DNA of 64,000 nucleotides from Allopusillimonas soli (GTDB lineage Bacteria; Pseudomonadota; Gammaproteobacteria; Burkholderiales; Burkholderiaceae_B): positions 496,001 to 560,000 of the forward strand of contig NZ_SDQC01000001.1 of NCBI RefSeq assembly GCF_004153445.1. The letters are read 5' to 3'. Under the pieces are notes generated by a model, which worked only from the letters and a program-made list of their open reading frames with translations, was not told the origin of the DNA and did no database searches. The position numbers and the translations under genes were made by a program. Shown one piece after another: positions 1 to 9,007 of this stretch (positions within the stretch are counted from its first letter, which is position 1; each line of letters starts with the position of its first letter).

Positions 1-29
1 AGGCCAACGATGCCGCATTGCAGAGCCAT
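1..29 (-). CDS. ychF: YchF GTPase, first codons only (runs off window)
   Basis: The first 29 bases, read on the minus strand, are an ATG followed by codons for MALQCGIVGL, the usual N-terminus of the redox-regulated ribosome-associated GTPase/ATPase YchF, just ahead of its P-loop. A Shine-Dalgarno-like AGGA lies about 5 bases upstream of the ATG. ychF commonly follows pth in proteobacteria, and pth is the second gene away here on the same strand. Only ten residues are visible, so the call rests on this short match plus context. Confidence 0.7.
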
Positions 30-94
30 GAGTGTCCTGAATAAAGAAGAATGAATAAAGGGTCTATTGTAGTAGGTAGCGCACGGCCGGCGGC

Positions 95-1048
95 CTACAT
101 GGCCTGGGTGGCGATATCGGTGAACTGCAGCAGCAGCCATACCACCAGCAACGGACCTCCGTTGAATGCGCCATGCAGCAACATGGAAGCGCCTATGCCG
201 CGCCGCACGCGCATCCATCCCAGCACCAAGCCAGTCACCCATTGCGGCAGCACCAGCAGCGGCAACAACCACCAGGGCGTTTGATGCAGGTTGAAGTTGT
301 ACAGATGCACGGCGGCAAACGCCAACGACGCCAGGTGGAACATCAGCGGAAAAAGCCGCAGATAGGCACGCCGGTACCGCCAGGGCGTGGGCTGCAGTCC
401 CCAAAGCCAATCGGGTCCGAGGCGTCGTCGCTTGCCGCCAGGCAGGCCGCTTGCCTCGGGCATTTCCCTCGTCATGTACGCCGATGTAGCGCCTGCAGCC
501 GCGCCAGCCGGCGCCGCCGTATCATCGCCAGCGACAACGGCCTCCTTCTCAGCCGGTGACGCATGAGGGAATGCAGGCCGCCGCATCGGCGCCTTGCGGC
601 CAATGAGCATGGGCCGCCAGCACAACAGCAGCAGCGCGGCCAGCGCAAACACCGCTGGCCATTTTGGGCCCGAAAGCATGATGCCAATGGCCGCAGGCAG
701 CACCCACCATGCATTCACCGGGCGCCGCAGCCAGTAGCGAAAGACCAGCTCTTCCACGATAGGCGCCCAGAGCAAGGCCTGTAGCCACGGCATATTGTTG
801 ATGTCAATACGATGCGTCGCCCCTCCTAGGCCTGCCGCGGACACCGCAATAGGCCCGAGGAAAACAAGGTTCACCAGCCACAGCAAGCCAGCCCATTGCA
901 CGATGCGACGCAGGGGTACGCCGGGGAACCAATCGCGCCAGGCGCCGCGCGCTGGTCCCCGGCAAGGCAGCCTTGGCGCCACTTGCGGCTTGCGGACAAA
1001 GCGCAGGAAGTCGCGCCACTCGGCGCGCAGGCCCCGCTTGTCAGACAC
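95..1048 (-). CDS. CPBP-family intramembrane metalloprotease
   Basis: A 317-residue polytopic membrane protein with the three motifs of the CPBP (CAAX protease/bacteriocin-processing, 'Abi') family: EExxxR at E99-R104, a conserved His at H248 in FAAVH, and HxxxN at H292-N296. These residues form the metal site of Rce1-type proteases, so it is probably an active inner-membrane endopeptidase; the substrate is unknown. Between the EExxxR segment and the His motifs lies a hydrophilic Ala- and Arg-rich stretch (about residues 150-220), likely a cytoplasmic or periplasmic loop. The start is a GTG that overlaps the 3' end of pth by 8 bases, so the two are probably translated from one message. It separates pth from ychF, which are usually adjacent. 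Confidence 0.85.
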   Translation of the reverse strand: MSDKRGLRAEWRDFLRFVRKPQVAPRLPCRGPARGAWRDWFPGVPLRRIVQWAGLLWLVNLVFLGPIAVSAAGLGGATHRIDINNMPWLQALLWAPIVEELVFRYWLRRPVNAWWVLPAAIGIMLSGPKWPAVFALAALLLLCWRPMLIGRKAPMRRPAFPHASPAEKEAVVAGDDTAAPAGAAAGATSAYMTREMPEASGLPGGKRRRLGPDWLWGLQPTPWRYRRAYLRLFPLMFHLASLAFAAVHLYNFNLHQTPWWLLPLLVLPQWVTGLVLGWMRVRRGIGASMLLHGAFNGGPLLVVWLLLQFTDIATQAM

Positions 1049-1640
1049 GGTTGGCCTCGTGCAGTTGGTTGGTGGCTTGGGGAAAGTCGCCGCGCAACAG
1101 CGCGGGTGTAATGGCGCGGCAGCGGTCGATCACTGACTCGATGCCTTTCAGCTCGTCGGCACGGGGACGTTCCAGCACAAAGGCGATGACCGGCTCGGCC
1201 AGGCCCAGCGTGCGAGGGTGGCCGATACCGATGCGCAAGCGCCAGAAATCGGAACTGGAGAAAGCCGATTGGATGTCGCGCAGGCCGTTATGCCCGGCAT
1301 GGCCGCCACCGCGCTTGAGTTTGACGCTGCCTGGCATGAGGTCCAGCTCGTCGTGCAGCACAAGCACCTGGTCGGGCGCCAGCTTGTAATAGCGCATGAG
1401 CGCCCCCGCCGCCTGGCCGGAACGATTCATGAATGTGGTGGGCTTGGCGATAATGACATTCTCGCCTTCGAACCTGGCCTTGGCCACCTGGGCGAAGAAT
1501 CCTTTTTCCATGGAAAAGCTGGCGCCCAGGTCGTCGGCCAGATGGTCGGCAAGCCAGAAGCCAGCATTGTGCCGAGTGGTTTCGTATTGCGGGCCCGGGT
1601 TGCCCAAGCCTATGATGAGACGGATCGCTGACGTTGTCAT
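1041..1640 (-). CDS. pth: Peptidyl-tRNA hydrolase
   Basis: Cleaves the ester bond of peptidyl-tRNAs that drop off the ribosome and so recycles tRNA in the cytoplasm. The 199-residue protein matches the normal family length. It shows the N-terminal GLGNPG signature (residues 11-16), the catalytic His in TRHNAGF (H24), the FMNRSG segment that contacts substrate, and the HDELDL...[13 protein letters not shown] block that contributes the second catalytic Asp and Asn residues. It follows rplY on the same strand with a hairpin terminator between them, and is overlapped by the CPBP protease gene. Confidence 0.97.
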   Translation of the reverse strand: MTTSAIRLIIGLGNPGPQYETTRHNAGFWLADHLADDLGASFSMEKGFFAQVAKARFEGENVIIAKPTTFMNRSGQAAGALMRYYKLAPDQVLVLHDELDLMPGSVKLKRGGGHAGHNGLRDIQSAFSSSDFWRLRIGIGHPRTLGLAEPVIAFVLERPRADELKGIESVIDRCRAITPALLRGDFPQATNQLHEANRV

Positions 1641-1658
1641 GGGGGAAGTCTACACAAT

Positions 1659-1694
1659 AAAAACCCCTGTGGGCCAAGCTGGCCGCACAGGGGT
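1659..1694 (-). terminator. Rho-independent terminator after rplY
   Basis: On the minus strand ACCCCTGT (1687-1694) pairs with ACAGGGGT (1663-1670), with an inner GGCC/GGCC stem and an AGCT loop, followed by five T residues. It lies between the rplY stop and the pth start, so it may attenuate rather than fully stop readthrough into pth. Confidence 0.75.
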
Positions 1695-1740
1695 CGCAAA
1701 GCACAGCGAAGTGCGGAAGCCGCTTCCGCGACGATTCGCC

Positions 1741-2379
1741 TTACTCGGTCGTACCTTCGTCCGCGGGCGCTTCGCCATCGGCTTCGCCATCGTCGCCACC
1801 GCCACCAGGCTTGGACAGCGCCGCAGCCAGGACCAGCTTGCTTTCCGCGCCGCCATGCGCGACGTGCGCAATATGCTTGACACCTTCGGGCAGCGTGATG
1901 TCTTCAAGGAAGACGTTGCCGCCGGATTCCAGGTTGGCAAGGTCGACCTCGATGAACTTCGGCAGGTCGGAGGGCAGGCAGGTGACCTCCAGCTCGGTAA
2001 CCACCTGGCTGATGATCTGGCCGCCCAGCTTCACGGCGGGAGATACGTCGCCATTGATGAAGTGCAGAGGCACCTTGGTGGTGATGGTTTGCGCAGCATC
2101 GACACGCTGGAAATCGACGTGCAGCACCAACGGCTTGTAGGGGTGCCATTGCACGGCACGCAGCAGCACTTGCTGGCCCTTGCCCTCGAGCTGCATATCC
2201 AGGATGGACGAGTGAAAGTCTTCCTTGCGCAGGGCATGGAAAATCTCGTTGTGATCCAGTTCGATGCTGAGGGGCTCGGCGTTGCCGCCATAGACAATGG
2301 CGGGAACACGGCCCGCGTGGCGCAGGCGGCGGCTCGCACTCGTACCCTTGACGCTACGCGTAGTGGCGTTGAATTGCAT
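1741..2379 (-). CDS. rplY: 50S ribosomal protein L25 (long CTC/TL5 form)
   Basis: Binds 5S rRNA in the central protuberance of the large ribosomal subunit. At 212 residues it is the long form: an N-terminal L25 beta-barrel (about residues 1-95, including [19 protein letters not shown] and LHVDFQRVD) followed by the C-terminal CTC-type domain ([15 protein letters not shown] onward) and an acidic Gly/Asp/Glu-rich tail. It sits between prs and pth as in many proteobacteria. The 108-base gap from prs contains two short dyads but no clear terminator, so cotranscription with prs is likely. Confidence 0.96.
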   Translation of the reverse strand: MQFNATTRSVKGTSASRRLRHAGRVPAIVYGGNAEPLSIELDHNEIFHALRKEDFHSSILDMQLEGKGQQVLLRAVQWHPYKPLVLHVDFQRVDAAQTITTKVPLHFINGDVSPAVKLGGQIISQVVTELEVTCLPSDLPKFIEVDLANLESGGNVFLEDITLPEGVKHIAHVAHGGAESKLVLAAALSKPGGGGDDGEADGEAPADEGTTE

Positions 2380-2398
2380 GGAAAAGCTCCAAAAATCA

Positions 2399-2472
2399 GG
2401 ACCATGGGTCCTATTGATAAAACACGACCTCGCGGCCGTGTACGTTTGCCATCCGCCGCGACCAGCGGATGG
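2399..2472. repeat. Two inverted repeats between prs and rplY
   Basis: AGGACC-ATG-GGTCCT lies around 2399-2412, and CCATCCGC (2449-2456) pairs with GCGGATGG (2465-2472). Neither is followed by a T-run on the minus strand, so they are not classic terminators. They could be processing or stability hairpins in the prs-rplY message. Confidence 0.4.
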
Positions 2473-2487
2473 CGGGAGAAAAATGTT

Positions 2488-3438
2488 TCAGTCGACGAAC
2501 AGCGAGCTGACCGATTCCGCGTTGGAAATACGCAGCATGGTTTCACCCAGCAGCGACGCGCAGGACAACTGACGGATCTTGCCGCACTCACGCGCCGCAT
2601 CGGTGAGCGGAATGGTATCGGTCACCACCAGTTCGTCGAGCTCGGACTCGACGATGCGCTGCACCGCGCCGCCCGACAGGACGGGGTGCGTGCAATAGGC
2701 ATAGACGGAAACGGCGCCGCGCTCTTTCAGCGCCTGCGCCGCCTTGCACAGCGTGCCAGCCGTATCGACCATGTCGTCCATGATGATACAGGTGCGGCCA
2801 TCGATCTCGCCTATGATGTTCATGACCTCGGACACATTCGCACGAGGACGGCGTTTGTCGATGATGGCCAGGTCGGCCTCGAGCTGCTTGGCCAACGCCC
2901 GGGCCCGGACCACGCCGCCAATGTCAGGCGACACCACGACCAAGTCCTTGTAGTTGCGGCGCCAGATATCGCCAAGCAGGATGGGGCCGGCATAGACGTT
3001 GTCGACCGGAATATCGAAGAAGCCCTGGATCTGGTCGGCGTGCAGATCCATGGTCATGACGCGATCGACGCCGGCGACCTGCAGCATGTTGGCAACGACC
3101 TTGGCGGAAATGGCAACGCGGGCCGAACGCGGGCGCCTGTCCTGTCGGGCATAGCCGAAATAAGGAATAGCCGACGTGATACGCCCCGCCGAAGCGCGGC
3201 GCAGGGCATCCACCATGACCATGATCTCCATGAGATTGTCGTTGGTGGGCGCGCAGGTGGGCTGAAGCACGAAAACGTCCTGGCCGCGGACGTTTTCATT
3301 TATTTCAACCATGACTTCGCCGTCTGAAAAGCGGCCTACCGTCATTTTCCCCAGCGACATGTCCAGGTGATTGGCGACATCGACGGCCAAGCGTGTGTTA
3401 GCCGTGCCGGTGAAGATCATGAATCGGTCGTTTGCCAT
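2488..3438 (-). CDS. prs: Ribose-phosphate pyrophosphokinase
   Basis: Makes 5-phosphoribosyl-1-pyrophosphate from ribose-5-phosphate and ATP, the precursor of purines, pyrimidines, His, Trp and NAD. The ATG at 3438 gives a 316-residue protein beginning [18 protein letters not shown], the usual start and length of the family; an in-frame ATG nine codons upstream would add residues not normally present. Visible motifs are the YARQDRR ATP-binding flexible loop, the [11 protein letters not shown] metal/ATP segment and the PRPP-binding loop [14 protein letters not shown]. It lies downstream of tRNA-Gln and ispE on the same strand, a conserved order in betaproteobacteria. Confidence 0.97.
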   Translation of the reverse strand: MANDRFMIFTGTANTRLAVDVANHLDMSLGKMTVGRFSDGEVMVEINENVRGQDVFVLQPTCAPTNDNLMEIMVMVDALRRASAGRITSAIPYFGYARQDRRPRSARVAISAKVVANMLQVAGVDRVMTMDLHADQIQGFFDIPVDNVYAGPILLGDIWRRNYKDLVVVSPDIGGVVRARALAKQLEADLAIIDKRRPRANVSEVMNIIGEIDGRTCIIMDDMVDTAGTLCKAAQALKERGAVSVYAYCTHPVLSGGAVQRIVESELDELVVTDTIPLTDAARECGKIRQLSCASLLGETMLRISNAESVSSLFVD

Positions 3439-3542
3439 GGCAATATATGTGGCGTTAAACGACAAAGCTGTTGACCAGCACCTTCTGTGGGGGCCGACTC
3501 AACAGCTTTGCGCTAACATTTAAGCCTTATTCAGGACTTGAG

Positions 3543-3619
3543 TGGCTGGGGAAGAAGGATTCGAACCTTCGCATGCTGGAATCAAAATCCAGTGCCTTAA
3601 CCAACTTGGCGATTCCCCA
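3543..3619 (-). tRNA. tRNA-Gln (anticodon TTG)
   Basis: The minus strand folds into a 77-nt cloverleaf with encoded CCA. The acceptor stem TGGGGAA pairs with TTCCCCA, the discriminator base is G, the anticodon stem CTGGA/TCCAG encloses TTTTGAT with anticodon TTG, and the T-arm is GAAGG-TTCGAAT-CCTTC. Its 5' end is only 3 bases after the ispE stop codon, so it is almost certainly processed out of the ispE transcript. Confidence 0.97.
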
Positions 3620-3622
3620 AAT

Positions 3623-4552
3623 TCAATTGCGTGTCCAGTGTCTCAGCGGATGGTCTTGCAAGCCCTGGCATACCCAGACATTGCCGATTACCGCTTCGCC
3701 GCCTGCACGACTTTTTATTTTACCGATTTTTTCGCTGAATCGGGCGGCCTCGCCAGGTGTTGCGAACTCCGCAAACAGGCAGGCTCCCGAACCGCTCATC
3801 CTTGCACTGACACCCTGTACGGAAAGCCATTCGGCCGCCCTTGCAACCCTGGGGTATCTGGCAAAGACCACAGGCTCAAGATCGTTGCGTCCGAAGAACC
3901 CATTTTCATGGAAACCCTCGACGGGCGCGTTGATTTTTTGCCAATCGGTAAAGACCGCTATTTTGACGTGGGCTGAGTTTCTTGTCAAATCAGGCGCTGA
4001 AAAGACAGCCTGTGTCGGGACGCGTTGCTGCGGCTGCACGACAACATAGGTTCGCTCGGGCAATTGCACGGGGTTCAATACTTCCCCGATGCCCGTGGCA
4101 AAGGCTGCGCTGCCATGAACAAACACCGGTACGTCGGCGCCCAGCGGCAGGGCCAACGCCATGAGCTGATGGCGGTCAAGGCCGGTATTCCACAGCCTGT
4201 TCAAGGCAATAAGCGTGGTGGCGGCGTCGCTGGAGCCGCCGCCCAGACCGCCACCGGCTGGAATGCGCTTGGTATAGGCAATATGGGCGCCCTGCCGCGT
4301 GCCGGTGGCGCGCTGCAGGGCCTGGGCCGCGCGTACGACAAGATCGCTGCCTGGATCGATGTCGGCCAAGTCCGGCGCGCCAAGCAATTCGCGCGTTATC
4401 CGCCCATCGCGCCGCGTCTCGAAATTCAGCACGTCGCAAAGCGCGACAAAGCGGAAAACGGTTTCCAGCAAATGGTAGCCATCCGGCCGCCTGCCCGTAA
4501 CATGCAGAAACAGATTGATCTTTGCCGGGGCCGGGACGTCGTGCAGCACCAT
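3623..4552 (-). CDS. ispE: 4-diphosphocytidyl-2-C-methyl-D-erythritol kinase
   Basis: GHMP-superfamily kinase that phosphorylates the 2-hydroxyl of CDP-methylerythritol in the non-mevalonate (MEP) isoprenoid pathway. The 309-residue protein starts with the typical PAPAKINLFLHVTGRRPDGYH block. It has the glycine-rich ATP loop PAGGGLGGGSSDAAT (about residues 98-112) and the C-terminal GHMP motif VSARMSGSGACLFAEF. It is downstream of lolB by 15 bases and immediately precedes tRNA-Gln. Coupling of lolB, ispE and prs is a common proteobacterial arrangement. Confidence 0.96.
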   Translation of the reverse strand: MVLHDVPAPAKINLFLHVTGRRPDGYHLLETVFRFVALCDVLNFETRRDGRITRELLGAPDLADIDPGSDLVVRAAQALQRATGTRQGAHIAYTKRIPAGGGLGGGSSDAATTLIALNRLWNTGLDRHQLMALALPLGADVPVFVHGSAAFATGIGEVLNPVQLPERTYVVVQPQQRVPTQAVFSAPDLTRNSAHVKIAVFTDWQKINAPVEGFHENGFFGRNDLEPVVFARYPRVARAAEWLSVQGVSARMSGSGACLFAEFATPGEAARFSEKIGKIKSRAGGEAVIGNVWVCQGLQDHPLRHWTRN

Positions 4553-4567
4553 GGTCCAGCTGCGCGA

Positions 4568-5152
4568 TCAGTTCGGGTTCACGACCAGGCGCGCGCTGAT
4601 GTCGCGATTGGCATCGCGGCGGTTCAATTGCAGCATGCCCGGACCCAGCGCATCATAACGGGACAGGCGCACACGCCAGCCGTCCTGTGTGAAGGACACA
4701 GGCTGGCCTGCCTCATTCTTCTCGAGCGCGCTCACCGCCTGCGGGCCGGTCTGCCCCCTCAGCCAATAGCGCAAGCCCGACACCGGCAGGGGGCTGCCCA
4801 GCACCTTCTCGACCAAGCCGTCCGCCGTGGCGGCCTGCTCCTGCTCGCCATTGCTGCGCGTCACCGTCGCGCGCCCGGGCGTGACCTCGATGCGCGCCAG
4901 CGTGCTACCCAACGGATTGGCTAAGTCCAGCGTCAGCCGGGTGCCCGCGTCGCGCCAGGCAAAGCCGCCTTGCAGTGCATCCCGCTGCCCGTTGGCATAA
5001 CCGACATTCATGGCGAAGCGCCCTGTGCGTTCGAAGACGCCTTCGCCCGGCTTTCCGCCGATCTTTGGCGGCGTGGCGCAGGCGGCAAGCACCAGTGCGG
5101 CCGCGGCGGCAACCAGCGCCGCTTTGCTCCGGTTCAGCCAGGCAGGCATCAT
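4568..5152 (-). CDS. lolB: Outer-membrane lipoprotein receptor LolB
   Basis: LolB accepts lipoproteins from the periplasmic chaperone LolA and inserts them into the outer membrane. The 194-residue protein has a type II signal peptide with lipobox LVLAAC and predicted lipidation at the Cys near residue 24. Family features follow: FERTGRFAMNVGYANGQRDALQGGFAWR, the DLANPLG segment that carries the membrane-inserting loop, and LPVSGLRYWLRG. The start ATG overlaps the stop of the upstream TPR gene as ATGA, which implies translational coupling. A second in-frame ATG directly follows the first. Confidence 0.93.
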   Translation of the reverse strand: MMPAWLNRSKAALVAAAAALVLAACATPPKIGGKPGEGVFERTGRFAMNVGYANGQRDALQGGFAWRDAGTRLTLDLANPLGSTLARIEVTPGRATVTRSNGEQEQAATADGLVEKVLGSPLPVSGLRYWLRGQTGPQAVSALEKNEAGQPVSFTQDGWRVRLSRYDALGPGMLQLNRRDANRDISARLVVNPN

Positions 5153-6930
5153 TTCAGTGTGACTCCCAATCGTTTCAGCGTTTCGTTGAGTATCTCGTTG
5201 GAGGCGTCCATGTCATATGCCTTGCGCCAGACCGTGATGGCCTGGTCTCTGAGGCCGTCCATCCACAGCACTTCGCCCAGATGCGCGCCCACCTCGGCTG
5301 TCGGCAGGTTGTCGTAGGAGCGCTGCAGGTATTCAATGGCTGCCTGGTAATCGCCCGTGCGGTAGAGATACCAGCCTACGCTGTCGAGTATGTAGGGATT
5401 GTCGGGATCCAGGTCGAGCGCGCGCTCCAGCAGATCCTGCGCCTGATCCAGATTGCGGTTCTGGTCCGCGTACGTGTAGCCAAGAGAGTTGTAGGCATTG
5501 GCATTATCGGGGTCCAGCTCGATCACGCGCTTCATCAGCTTTTCGAATTGATCCGTATTGCCCTGGCGCTCATACAGCATGGCCAGGTCGTACTTGATCT
5601 CCGTGGAATCGGGCATCTCGCGGTCGGCCTTCTGCAGGATCTCCACCGCCTTGTCCGTCCGGCCGGATTCGCGATAGATGGAGGCCAGAGTCAAGGCCAC
5701 CACAGCCCTTTCGTGCTTGTCCTTGGGATCAAGCCGCCCAATGGTGGACTCGGCCCGCTTGAGATCGCCCATGCGCCCCTGCAACACCGCCTTATGCACC
5801 TGGGCCTGAAAGGCAAGCGCCGGGTCGTCGATGCGGTCCAGTTGGGCAATGGCCTCTTTCAGGTTGTCCTCTTTCTCGGCGATCTGCACCAGCAGCAGCC
5901 GCGCATCGGACGCATCGGCGGCGGCATTCGTGGATTCGTCATTGATGGATTGGCGCCTTTGCGTCTGCACGCTGATGTATTGATTCAGCAGCGCCCTGGC
6001 CTCTTTATAGCGCTCGGCCCGGATGTTGACCTCCGCCTCGGTGTAGAGCAGATCGAAGTTTTCGGGGTTGCGGGCGCGCATCTGTCTCACCTGGAATAGC
6101 GCGTCCTCGTATCTGCGCCGCTCGACCAGGCGATTGACCAGCATCAGTTGCAGTTTTTCCGCATCGGGATGGCCAGCCACATACGCTTGAGCCTGGGCAA
6201 CGGCCGTGTCGGGGTCTACCTTCATGCCGTATTCGAGCAGGCGCTGGGCTGCCGCTTCCAGATTGGGATCGAGCTCCAGCGCCTTGTTCGCCTCCTCGAC
6301 CGCGCGATAAGGGTCGGAGGCTCCCCAGGCCGCATCGGACAGAGCCAGATGCGATACCGGCAACGCCATGACGGGGTCGTGCAGCGCCTGTTCGAGAACC
6401 TCGAGAGCCAGTTCCCTGTCCTGCATCTTGCCGACGATGGCGGCCGCCTGCGCCACGGCCTGTTCCTTGTTGCTGGCCTTTTCTATGCGCTGCCACAGCG
6501 CCTTGGCCAGCCCTTCGGTTTCGCCGCTTGAGGCGGCCAGCGCCAGCGACGAGGCCACGGCTTCGGGATCCTTGGGCGACAACAGCGCCCACTCTCGCGC
6601 GGCGCTGAGGGCACGCGCCACATTGCGGTCGGCCATGGAATATTGGAAGGCGCGCTTGGCGAAACGAGGGTCGGACGTATCGCGCGCCAGGCCGAGCAGC
6701 GTACTGCTTGCCAGATCGTAATAGCCGCGCGCGGCGCCGATCTCGGCCAGAAGCACCCTGTACAGAATGTCGGGCGTGAGGGATACAGCAGGCAGCTCGC
6801 CAGCGCGCAGCGTAATGGTTTCCGTTTGCTCAGGGGGTGCGAGCTTGTGCGCCTGCTTCGCAGCAGCCGGCCAGGCAAGGGACAGAGCGGATATGCACAG
6901 CGCAAACAGCAGAGGGTGGGAACATTTCAT
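5149..6930 (-). CDS. Exported tetratricopeptide-repeat protein
   Basis: 593 residues, with an N-terminal signal peptide (hydrophobic core FALCISALSLAWPAAA) and then TPR-like helical repeats over most of the protein; the clearest lie in the C-terminal third (for example NAYNSLGYTYADQNRNLDQA and NPYILDSVGWYLYRTGDYQA). It is probably a periplasmic or outer-membrane-associated scaffold; no enzymatic motif is seen. Its end overlaps lolB, so a role in envelope assembly is a reasonable inference, but no specific function can be assigned. It diverges from mutM across a 91-base gap that must hold both promoters. Confidence 0.85.
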   Translation of the reverse strand: MKCSHPLLFALCISALSLAWPAAAKQAHKLAPPEQTETITLRAGELPAVSLTPDILYRVLLAEIGAARGYYDLASSTLLGLARDTSDPRFAKRAFQYSMADRNVARALSAAREWALLSPKDPEAVASSLALAASSGETEGLAKALWQRIEKASNKEQAVAQAAAIVGKMQDRELALEVLEQALHDPVMALPVSHLALSDAAWGASDPYRAVEEANKALELDPNLEAAAQRLLEYGMKVDPDTAVAQAQAYVAGHPDAEKLQLMLVNRLVERRRYEDALFQVRQMRARNPENFDLLYTEAEVNIRAERYKEARALLNQYISVQTQRRQSINDESTNAAADASDARLLLVQIAEKEDNLKEAIAQLDRIDDPALAFQAQVHKAVLQGRMGDLKRAESTIGRLDPKDKHERAVVALTLASIYRESGRTDKAVEILQKADREMPDSTEIKYDLAMLYERQGNTDQFEKLMKRVIELDPDNANAYNSLGYTYADQNRNLDQAQDLLERALDLDPDNPYILDSVGWYLYRTGDYQAAIEYLQRSYDNLPTAEVGAHLGEVLWMDGLRDQAITVWRKAYDMDASNEILNETLKRLGVTLK

Positions 6931-7021
6931 TCAGGAAAACCATCGCCGCTGCGCCCGTCTAGCGTCAGGTGGCAAAATATCTAACTCGTTCATACAGATT
7001 TGATGATCTTATCACCCCCTC

Positions 7022-7849
7022 ATGCCCGAATTGCCAGAAGTGGAAACCACGCGTCGCGGAATAGCGACGATTATGCCCGGCCAAGTCCTGGAAGCCTTCA
7101 TTGTGCACGAGCCGCGCATGCGATGGCCCGTCCCTCCCGATATGGCCGCGAAAATGGCCGGCCAGCGGGTATTGTCCTGCGGCCGGCGGGGCAAATACCT
7201 GCTTATCGAATTCGCCGCGGGTACGCAGATCGTCCACCTGGGCATGTCGGGCTCCCTGCGTCGCGTAGCCAGCGATGCGCCCCGCCTGCGCCACGATCAC
7301 GCCGAGTGGGTATTCGCCCATGCGCGCTTTCTCCTGCATGACCCGCGCCGGTTCGGCGCCATACTGTGGCACGATGCCGCCGATGGCCCCATTCAGGACC
7401 ACCCCTTGCTGGCACGGCTGGGGCTGGAGCCCTTCGACCCCGGCTTCACGCCCGACTATCTCCACGCCGCCCTGCGCGGCCGGCGGCAAGCCATCAAGCA
7501 GGTTCTGCTGGGCGGCAATATCGTGGTGGGTGCCGGGAATATTTATGCCTCCGAAGCGCTTTTCAAGGCGGGGATCAGCCCGCGGGCCAGCGCCGGCAGC
7601 CTGTCCCGCCCCCGCTGCGCCGCGCTCGTGGCGGCCTTGCGGGAAACGCTAACCCAGGCGCTTGAGTCCGGCGGCAGTACCCTGCGCGACTACGTGGATG
7701 CCAGCGGCCAGCCCGGTGCCTATTTCGCGCTGCACGCCGCGGTTTATGAAAAAGCCGGAAGCCCCTGTCCCGCGTGTGGAACGCCCATCCGGCGCATTGT
7801 CCAGGGCCAGAGAGCCACTTATTATTGCCCAAGGTGCCAGCGCCGCTGA
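7022..7849 (+). CDS. mutM: Formamidopyrimidine-DNA glycosylase
   Basis: Base-excision-repair glycosylase/AP lyase that removes 8-oxoguanine and formamidopyrimidines. The 275-residue protein begins MPELPEVETTRRG, giving the catalytic Pro2 and Glu3. The conserved Lys lies in GRRGKYLLIEF. The helix-two-turn-helix segment is ALFKAGISPRASAGSLS. The C-terminal zinc finger has CPAC and CPRC pairs (about residues 248-272). Divergent from the TPR gene. No clear terminator follows, and 183 bases separate it from the next gene. Confidence 0.97.
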   Translation: MPELPEVETTRRGIATIMPGQVLEAFIVHEPRMRWPVPPDMAAKMAGQRVLSCGRRGKYLLIEFAAGTQIVHLGMSGSLRRVASDAPRLRHDHAEWVFAHARFLLHDPRRFGAILWHDAADGPIQDHPLLARLGLEPFDPGFTPDYLHAALRGRRQAIKQVLLGGNIVVGAGNIYASEALFKAGISPRASAGSLSRPRCAALVAALRETLTQALESGGSTLRDYVDASGQPGAYFALHAAVYEKAGSPCPACGTPIRRIVQGQRATYYCPRCQRR

Positions 7850-7980
7850 AAACAGCTGCTGGACAGCACACTGCCCTTGTCGCGCAGACGGAACGTCGCC
7901 TGGCGCCAGCGGCATGGCCGCCACATTTTCTTGCCGTGAGGTAGCCATCCGTCGACACGAATTCACAAATAACAAACTCA

Positions 7981-8010
7981 TTGCATATATACGAACTATC
8001 TACTATAGTT
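7981..8010 (+). promoter_or_regulatory. Sigma70-like promoter with 17-bp palindromic operator for the homogentisate operon
   Basis: TTGCAT (7981-7986), a 17-base spacer and TATAGT (8004-8009) make a good sigma70 promoter. AACTAT-CTACT-ATAGTT (7994-8010), a perfect 6+5+6 inverted repeat, overlaps the -10 box, as expected for a repressor site. The predicted transcript start near 8016 lies after the in-frame ATG-like start at 8009, which supports the ATG at 8033 as the true first start. No regulator gene is encoded next to it. Confidence 0.6.
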
Positions 8011-8032
8011 GCCACATCAACCAGGAGACATC

Positions 8033-8986
8033 ATGAGCAAACAATTCGCTTCGCATGCCGACCTCGAAGAGAAGGTCGTTTCCTTCGAGAAACTGTCAGA
8101 CAATGCCTATGCCTACACCGCCGAGGGCGATCCCAATACCGGCGTGTTCATCGGCGACGATGCCGTGCTGGTGGTGGACACACAGGCCACACCCGTGATG
8201 GCCCAGGATGTCATCCACCGTGTTGCCGAGGTCACCGACAAGCCCATCAAATATCTGCTGCTGTCGCATTATCATGCGGTGCGCGTGTTCGGCGCCTCGG
8301 CCTATCATGCCCAGCAGATCATTGCCAGCCGCGACACCTACGACCTCATCGTGGAGCGCGGCCAACAGGACAAGGACAGTGAAATCGGGCGGTTCCCGCG
8401 CCTGTTCCAAAACGTCGAATCTGTGCCCGAGGGCCTCACCTGGCCCACCATCACCTTCGAAGGGCACATGACCATAGACCTGGGCAACCTGGAAGTGCAC
8501 ATCATGCAAGTGGGCCGCGGCCACACCAAGGGCGACACCATTGCCTGGCTGCCCGAGCAGCGCATTATGTTTGCCGGCGATCTGGTCGAATACGAATCCA
8601 CGCCCTACGCCGGCGACTGCTATTTCCGCGATTGGCCCCAGACGCTGGATCGCCTGGCCGCCTTCAACCCCGAAAAGCTGGTGCCGGGCCGCGGCCCCGC
8701 GCTGAAATCAGCCGATGAAGTTCGCAAGGCACTGGCCGGCACTCGCAGCTTTCTCACCGATCTGTATGGCAGCGTCAACAACGGCGTGGCGCAAGGCAAG
8801 GATCTGAAGACCATTTATCGCGAAACCTACGATTTCATGAAACCGCGCTATGCGCATTGGGTGATCTTCGATCACTGTATGCCATTCGATGTGTCGCGCG
8901 CTTATGACGAAGCCACAGGCCACGAACACCCGCGCATCTGGACCGCGGAGCGCGACATGGAGATGTGGCAGCAACTCGAAGGCTGA
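8033..8986 (+). CDS. MBL-fold metallo-hydrolase with altered HxHxDH motif, homogentisate operon
   Basis: A 317-residue metallo-beta-lactamase-fold protein. The ATG at 8033 is preceded by CAGGAGA and lies downstream of the promoter. The fold is shown by VLVVDTQA (D49), SHYH (H79, H81), VGRGHTKGD (H164), FAGDLVE (D183) and a late IFDHCMPFD. The usual HxHxDH motif reads H79-Y-H81-A-V83-R84, so the Asp-His pair that supplies the second metal site is replaced by Val-Arg. It may bind one metal or act on an unusual substrate. As first gene of the 3-hydroxyphenylacetate/homogentisate operon, a role in that pathway is likely (for example hydrolysis of a ring-cleavage ester or lactone), but this is inference. 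Confidence 0.85.
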   Translation: MSKQFASHADLEEKVVSFEKLSDNAYAYTAEGDPNTGVFIGDDAVLVVDTQATPVMAQDVIHRVAEVTDKPIKYLLLSHYHAVRVFGASAYHAQQIIASRDTYDLIVERGQQDKDSEIGRFPRLFQNVESVPEGLTWPTITFEGHMTIDLGNLEVHIMQVGRGHTKGDTIAWLPEQRIMFAGDLVEYESTPYAGDCYFRDWPQTLDRLAAFNPEKLVPGRGPALKSADEVRKALAGTRSFLTDLYGSVNNGVAQGKDLKTIYRETYDFMKPRYAHWVIFDHCMPFDVSRAYDEATGHEHPRIWTAERDMEMWQQLEG

Positions 8987-9007
8987 TACAAGGTCAAGGA
9001 GCAGGCT

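Noticed and set aside
1396-3327. Plus-strand frame of 643 codons opposite pth, rplY and prs
   Set aside because: Antisense shadow in GC-rich DNA. The minus-strand genes are unambiguous.
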